Source: an archaeon (GTDB taxonomy: Archaea; Thermoplasmatota; Thermoplasmata; Methanomassiliicoccales; Methanomethylophilaceae). From it: a stretch of DNA of 5,588 bases. Position 1 is the first letter of the stretch; every line of letters starts with the position of its first letter. The stretch spans positions 1-5,588 of the forward strand of contig JAKSHV010000085.1 of assembly GCA_024399225.1 (NCBI GenBank). Direction: 5' to 3'. A program made the translations under genes and the position numbers. The notes beneath the pieces were generated by a model. It saw only the letters and a list, made by a program, of their open reading frames with translations. It did no database searches and was not told the DNA's origin. Shown piece after piece: positions 1-5,588 of the stretch.

Positions 1-2719
<2,719 letters not shown>

Positions 2720-2747
2720 TGGTCTCGGGCCCGAAAGGGCCCAACCA
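2720..2747 (+). terminator. GC-rich hairpin with GAAA tetraloop after cdc48 (terminator or operator)
   Basis: GGGCCC at 2727-2732 and again at 2737-2742 pair perfectly around a GAAA loop, a stable GNRA tetraloop closed by a C-G pair. TGGT at 2720-2723 can add a short outer stem with ACCA at 2744-2747 across a small internal loop. The stem starts right after the cdc48 stop codon, which suits 3' end formation or mRNA protection. No T-run follows directly, only TTTT at 2763-2766, and archaeal termination usually relies on T-runs, so intrinsic termination is uncertain. The two GGGCCC blocks are also direct repeats one helical turn apart, just upstream of a TATA box, so the element could instead be a repressor or activator site for the next operon. 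Confidence 0.55.
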
Positions 2748-2782
2748 CAATTATATACCTACTTTTCCATCATTATTGCATG
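2744..2782 (+). promoter_or_regulatory. Archaeal TATA promoter giving a leaderless transcript
   Basis: TTATATAC at 2751-2758 is a good archaeal TATA box, with ACCACAA before it as a possible TFB recognition element. Archaeal transcription usually starts about 22-27 bases beyond the box centre, which falls on or next to the ATG at 2780. The 20 bases before that ATG are pyrimidine-rich and contain no Shine-Dalgarno. Together this predicts a leaderless mRNA for the three-gene operon that follows. The start site is a prediction. Confidence 0.7.
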
Positions 2783-3727
2783 TCCAGAGAGGATATGATT
2801 AACACTACCCGCGCCATATTAGCCAGGGCTGGATTCGACGTATCCTCGGCGATATCCATAAGGAGCATCTGTTTCGATATCGTGGGCAGAAGGGACAAGA
2901 CGCTTCTGATTATCAAAGTCCTTTCCAACGTCGACGCGTTCTCTAGAGAGAATTCCGACGAAATGAAAATCATGGCGGAAGCACTTGATGCGAGTCCGCT
3001 CCTCATCGGAGAGACCTCCAGTTCCGGCCCGCTGGAAAAGGGAATCGTTTACAGTCGTTTCAAGATCCCCATTGTTTCCAACGAGACGCTCGCAGAACAT
3101 CTGCTTGAGGAGGTCCCCCCATTCATTTTTGCCGCACCCGGTGGACTGTATGTGAAAATCGACAGCGACATACTGAAGCAGCTCCGCGAAGAACGCGGAA
3201 TCAGCCTCGGTACACTGGCGGAGACCGCAGGCGTCTCCAGACGCACCATTCAGATGTACGAGACCGGAATGGGTGCGATGATCGATGCAGCACTCAGGCT
3301 GGAAGAGTTCCTAGATACTCCAATCGTACAGCCTCTCGATCCTTTCGAATACAAAAAAGAGGACATAGCCAGCAAACATGAAATCATCCTTGGCGGTAGC
3401 ACCGGGTCGCAGAGGCTCGACCGCCTTCTCAACATTGGTTTCGCGGTCACCCCCATTCTCCGCGGACCGTTCGAGGCCATTTCCAAAGACTCGGACACGA
3501 TTCTCCTCACCGGACTAGATTCGGACCAGTCCAAGATAATCCAGAAAGCGCTTATCGCTGCAGAGCTATCCAATCTGTCCGATAGGCATTCGGTCATGAT
3601 TGTCCAGAAGAAACAGAGTTCTGACAACATCGGAACCACTGCCTTGATCACCGATGAGGAACTGAAGAAAATTGATGACAAGAGCGTCCTGACGGACATC
3701 GTCCTTTCAAGGAGCACGAAGAGATGA
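2780..3727 (+). CDS. Archaeal HTH-type transcriptional regulator (COG1395/MF_00584-like), XRE domain
   Basis: The 315-residue protein fits the archaeal 'putative HTH-type transcriptional regulatory protein' family across its length. Residues about 25-110 are the family's N-terminal domain (CFDIVGRRDKTLLIIKVLSN at 31-50), a mixed alpha/beta segment of unknown role. Residues 118-128 carry the characteristic AAPGGLYVKID linker. Residues about 131-185 are a Cro/C1-type helix-turn-helix, with LREERGISLGTLAETAGVSR as its first helices. Residues about 200-315 are the conserved C-terminal domain (GFAVTPILRGPFEAI at 220-234, then LLTG). It is probably a cytoplasmic DNA-binding protein; its regulon is unknown in this family. 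The ATG at 2780 is supported by the TATA spacing and by the match of the N terminus to the family. It heads the operon and overlaps the next gene by 4 bases, so it may regulate its own operon, perhaps through the GGGCCC repeats; that link is inference. Confidence 0.9.
   Translation: MSREDMINTTRAILARAGFDVSSAISIRSICFDIVGRRDKTLLIIKVLSNVDAFSRENSDEMKIMAEALDASPLLIGETSSSGPLEKGIVYSRFKIPIVSNETLAEHLLEEVPPFIFAAPGGLYVKIDSDILKQLREERGISLGTLAETAGVSRRTIQMYETGMGAMIDAALRLEEFLDTPIVQPLDPFEYKKEDIASKHEIILGGSTGSQRLDRLLNIGFAVTPILRGPFEAISKDSDTILLTGLDSDQSKIIQKALIAAELSNLSDRHSVMIVQKKQSSDNIGTTALITDEELKKIDDKSVLTDIVLSRSTKR
3709..3714 (+). promoter_or_regulatory. Shine-Dalgarno of the second operon gene
   Basis: AAGGAG lies 9 bases before the ATG at 3724, inside the end of the regulator gene. 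It supports this start and reinitiation at the ATGA stop/start overlap. Confidence 0.7.
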
Positions 3728-4347
3728 TTAGCATCCAGGTCGGCTCCTGCAAAGTGGATATTCTGCCGGTTGTCAACGGACTTGTATCCGAAGCCGAGAA
3801 GGTCAAAGAGGTGTTCGGAAAATACGAAGCCTATGCGGCATCCCTCGGCATCGAAGGTCTCGAGGCTCTAAAGAAAAGGGAAGAAATCGGCCTGGATGAC
3901 ATCGAGGTCAGCGAACTGGATATCGTTTATTCCGAGAAGATGGCCTATTTCGGAGAAGTTCAGGCACCATCACCCGCATTCTGCGAGATAGTCGACCTGT
4001 GTTCCGAATCAAACACCAATGTCATACCCCTTGACATGAACGATTTTGATTATGACGAGGCCTATATGAAATGTGTCAGTGCCATCGAATTCACTTCGGC
4101 ACACCGTCTCGCCAAAAAGGGATACAAGAAAAAGATGGACCTCTCCTCTCCCGAAGCACTCGCTATAGAGTGGGATGCACACGTTTCCAAATCCAAAGGA
4201 TTCTCCAAGTTAAACAGGATGCGTGAGGAGCATATCGCAAAAGAGATCAGGGACATCGCGAAATATCGCTCCACTCTTCTCTGCGTCATCGAAGTCGAAC
4301 GCTGTGAAGCCATCCGCAACCTTCTGGAGAAAGGTTCAAATGAGTGA
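3724..4347 (+). CDS. Hypothetical protein, possibly a degenerate TraB/PrgY-like protein
   Basis: The 207-residue product is not firmly recognised. It has no signal peptide or clear membrane segment and is rich in acidic and basic residues, so it should be soluble and cytoplasmic. By eye its order of elements resembles the TraB/PrgY fold: an early VNGLVSEAEKV at 17-27 where TraB has GTAHVS; an SPAFCEIVDLCSESNTNVIPLD stretch at 83-104 where TraB has an EM..A...A...GA.V.LID segment; and REEHIAKEIRDI at 167-178 followed by LLCVIEVERCEAIRNLL at 185-201 where TraB has an R..MA helix and VVGAGHVEGI. The histidines of TraB are replaced (about L20 and R193), so if related it has probably lost that activity. 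This is an unaided alignment and could be wrong. The ATG is fixed by the AAGGAG site and the 4-base overlap upstream; the 3' end overlaps the protease gene by 8 bases, so the three genes are translationally linked. Confidence 0.85.
   Translation: MISIQVGSCKVDILPVVNGLVSEAEKVKEVFGKYEAYAASLGIEGLEALKKREEIGLDDIEVSELDIVYSEKMAYFGEVQAPSPAFCEIVDLCSESNTNVIPLDMNDFDYDEAYMKCVSAIEFTSAHRLAKKGYKKKMDLSSPEALAIEWDAHVSKSKGFSKLNRMREEHIAKEIRDIAKYRSTLLCVIEVERCEAIRNLLEKGSNE
4326..4329 (+). promoter_or_regulatory. Shine-Dalgarno deciding the CPBP gene start
   Basis: GGAG lies 10 bases before the ATG at 4340. It favours this start over the in-frame ATG at 4223, which would add 39 residues read out of frame through the upstream gene and push the zinc ribbon away from the N terminus. 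Confidence 0.6.
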
Positions 4348-5392
4348 CCATTGTCCGAACTGCCACTACTGGTACTGTCAGGGGGCTAAATTCTGCAGAG
4401 ACTGCGGAAGAAACGTGGAACGTATGTCAGCCCCTAAGGCAGAGAGACCGATTCTCCGCACCCTTGTACACACTTCGGTCATCCTCGTATCACTGATCGT
4501 ATTTCTCAACGAGATGTACTGTCTGATCAATTTCGCGAAAATCAGTGAGGCCTGCCAATCTCTCACATTCAACTGCTCACTCAGCATAGGTCTAGAAGAT
4601 GTGGTGCTGATCAGATTCAGCGGAATAGCCACTACGATCTTATTCGCCATACTGCTGATTGTAGAAGGTGCCTGTCTGGTATATGCACTGTACCGTTACA
4701 TCCCGGCCATCAGGAAAGAGATAGCCGACCCTGCGGAACGTGCGGACAGATCCGGACTCTGCGCCGCATCCAGCGGACTTGCAGCAAGTCTGTTCATCGG
4801 TGTAGTGTATATCCTGATAACCGCAATCATCGGCGAAATGCCCGATACCGAGTGGATGTCGGCATATTCTAATGATCAGCTTTCATTCATGCTTACTCGT
4901 GCAGGAGTTCGTGAAGAACTCATGTTCAGAGTATTCTGGATCGGTGTCCCGATAATGATCGTGACTGCCATTTTCGTCAAGGACAAAAGGTGCTGGCACT
5001 ACCTCTTCGGCGGATTCGGAATGACCAAGGTTGCGTTTGCATTCATCATCCTGTCTTCCATAATGTTCGGGCTGGCACATGACAGCGGATGGGGCTGGAG
5101 CAAGGTTCTGGAGTCTGCAATGGCAGGGATCGTATTCGGATATCTCTATGTCGAATACGGACTTTACGCAGCAATTCTTGCCCATACGGCAAACGATACA
5201 ATCTCCGCCATAGGGTACATGGGATTCCAAGGATTGGAAGTCATGGTTATGATGCTCCTGCTCTTGGTAGGATTGGTTACAGTTATCTATTGGATCGCAA
5301 AACCCAACTGGGATGCAGTAGATCCCCGCAAGATGGAAACACTTCCCGAGAAACTCGAAGGGAGTGTCCTGGACCACTGGGGCCGTCACTGA
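4340..5392 (+). CDS. CPBP-family (CAAX/Abi-type) intramembrane metalloprotease with N-terminal zinc ribbon
   Basis: The 350-residue product begins with a short zinc ribbon, C5-x2-C8 and C19-x2-C22, followed by a linker and several hydrophobic stretches at about 41-66, 90-120, 146-166, 198-213, 231-247, 258-275 and 298-320, so it is a polytopic membrane protein. The protease signature of the CPBP (Rce1-like) family is complete: E192-E193-x3-R197, F243-x3-H247 and H282-x3-D286. These conserved Glu and His residues form the active site of Rce1-type enzymes in the membrane. Family members cleave prenylated proteins in eukaryotes and act in bacteriocin self-immunity or peptide maturation in some bacteria; the substrate here is unknown. 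The ribbon probably faces the cytoplasm and may bind a partner or nucleic acid. The last 30 residues are hydrophilic. It is the last gene of the three-gene operon, overlapping the upstream gene by 8 bases. Its stop overlaps the convergent gene by 7 bases. Confidence 0.93.
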   Translation: MSDHCPNCHYWYCQGAKFCRDCGRNVERMSAPKAERPILRTLVHTSVILVSLIVFLNEMYCLINFAKISEACQSLTFNCSLSIGLEDVVLIRFSGIATTILFAILLIVEGACLVYALYRYIPAIRKEIADPAERADRSGLCAASSGLAASLFIGVVYILITAIIGEMPDTEWMSAYSNDQLSFMLTRAGVREELMFRVFWIGVPIMIVTAIFVKDKRCWHYLFGGFGMTKVAFAFIILSSIMFGLAHDSGWGWSKVLESAMAGIVFGYLYVEYGLYAAILAHTANDTISAIGYMGFQGLEVMVMMLLLLVGLVTVIYWIAKPNWDAVDPRKMETLPEKLEGSVLDHWGRH

Positions 5393-5588
5393 GCACCTAA
5401 CAATTCCCTGAGACGTTCCTGAGACGTCACTGCGGAATCGAAGGTCTTCGATTCAATGATGTACCTGTGTTTATAGGAATGAAGCAGAGACAGCACCTTC
5501 TTGAAATCGATGGAACCATCTCCGATCGTCATATGGTCATCGCTTTTTCCAAGATTGTCATGAATATGGATGTTGCGAATACGATCTC
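5386..5588 (-). CDS. Sugar phosphate isomerase/epimerase-like TIM-barrel protein (C-terminal part, 5' end outside window)
   Basis: On the minus strand a frame open from the window edge gives 66 residues before TGA at 5388-5386. It starts RNIHIHDNLGKSDDHMTIGDG, then IDFKKVLSLL, then RYIIESK. This is the C-terminal signature of the xylose isomerase-like/AP endonuclease 2 superfamily (COG1082 type): a strand with IHIHDN, a D-x-H...G-x-G loop, and a late strand ending in a glutamate (IIE) that is a divalent metal ligand in known members. Such enzymes isomerise or epimerise sugars or sugar phosphates in the cytoplasm; the substrate cannot be read from this fragment. An endonuclease IV-like role is possible but less likely, because the HDN..G..DDH spacing is closer to the isomerases. 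The gene converges on the CPBP gene, and the two coding regions share 7 bases. Its promoter and start lie beyond position 5588. Confidence 0.85.
   Translation of the reverse strand, partial: DRIRNIHIHDNLGKSDDHMTIGDGSIDFKKVLSLLHSYKHRYIIESKTFDSAVTSQERLRELLGAQ
5435..5454. repeat. 9-bp perfect inverted repeat inside the 3' end of the isomerase-like gene
   Basis: Arms GAATCGAAG (5435-5443) and CTTCGATTC (5446-5454) are perfect reverse complements separated by GT. The repeat lies 43 bases beyond the CPBP stop codon and within the last 70 bases of the opposing gene, where it encodes an ESKTFDS stretch. No T-run follows on either strand. It could fold in either mRNA and help set the 3' ends of the convergent transcripts, be a protein-binding site, or be a chance result of the codons. 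Confidence 0.5.

Noticed and set aside
2720..2779. Possible small RNA or tRNA in the cdc48 downstream gap
   Set aside because: The gap is only 60 bases and is explained by a hairpin plus a TATA promoter; no cloverleaf or other RNA fold was seen.
4223..4339. Upstream in-frame ATG extending the CPBP protein by 39 residues
   Set aside because: The extension reads through the second operon gene in another frame, has no family resemblance, and displaces the zinc ribbon; the ATG at 4340 has GGAG upstream and an 8-base operon overlap.
5407..5427. Direct repeat of CCTGAGACGT with a 1-base gap
   Set aside because: It lies within the minus-strand coding region, has only two copies and no flanking signs of a mobile or regulatory element; probably a small slippage or chance.

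Overview
The window reads as archaeal DNA, most likely from a methanogen-related Thermoplasmata lineage such as Methanomassiliicoccales. The lineage is an inference from protein style and codon use, not from a marker gene. Support for archaea is direct: a two-ring Cdc48/VAT-type AAA+ ATPase, an archaea-specific HTH regulator of the COG1395 type, a TATA box placed for a leaderless transcript, and GGTGA/GGAG Shine-Dalgarno sequences. Base composition is close to half G+C. All six stop codons seen are TGA and none is TAG, which fits a genome that avoids UAG but does not prove it.

Layout. Positions 1-2719 hold a plus-strand pair: the 3' part of a winged-helix regulator with a coiled coil, then a complete cdc48 gene. 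They are separated by 4 bases, and the Shine-Dalgarno of cdc48 overlaps the regulator's stop codon. This order matches the heat-shock regulator/cdc48 pairing known from Archaeoglobus fulgidus (HSR1), so this half is probably a protein quality-control operon whose promoter lies upstream of the window.

Positions 2720-2779 form the only intergenic gap. It has a perfect GGGCCC hairpin closed by a GAAA tetraloop, followed by a TATA box about 25 bases before the next ATG. No Shine-Dalgarno precedes that ATG.

Positions 2780-5392 are a tight three-gene plus-strand operon with 4-base and 8-base overlaps. It encodes an XRE-type regulator with an archaeal N-terminal domain, a small unrecognised protein that looks like a decayed relative of the TraB/PrgY family, and a membrane CPBP (CAAX/Abi-type) protease with an N-terminal zinc ribbon. 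If the second protein really is TraB-like, the operon joins two families linked in bacteria to peptide-signal or bacteriocin handling under one regulator. This is the most unusual item in the window.

Positions 5386-5588 are the 3' end of a minus-strand sugar phosphate isomerase/epimerase-like TIM-barrel gene. It converges on the CPBP gene and their ends overlap by 7 bases. A 9-bp inverted repeat lies just inside its 3' end. No RNA genes, insertion sequences, CRISPR arrays or attachment sites were seen.
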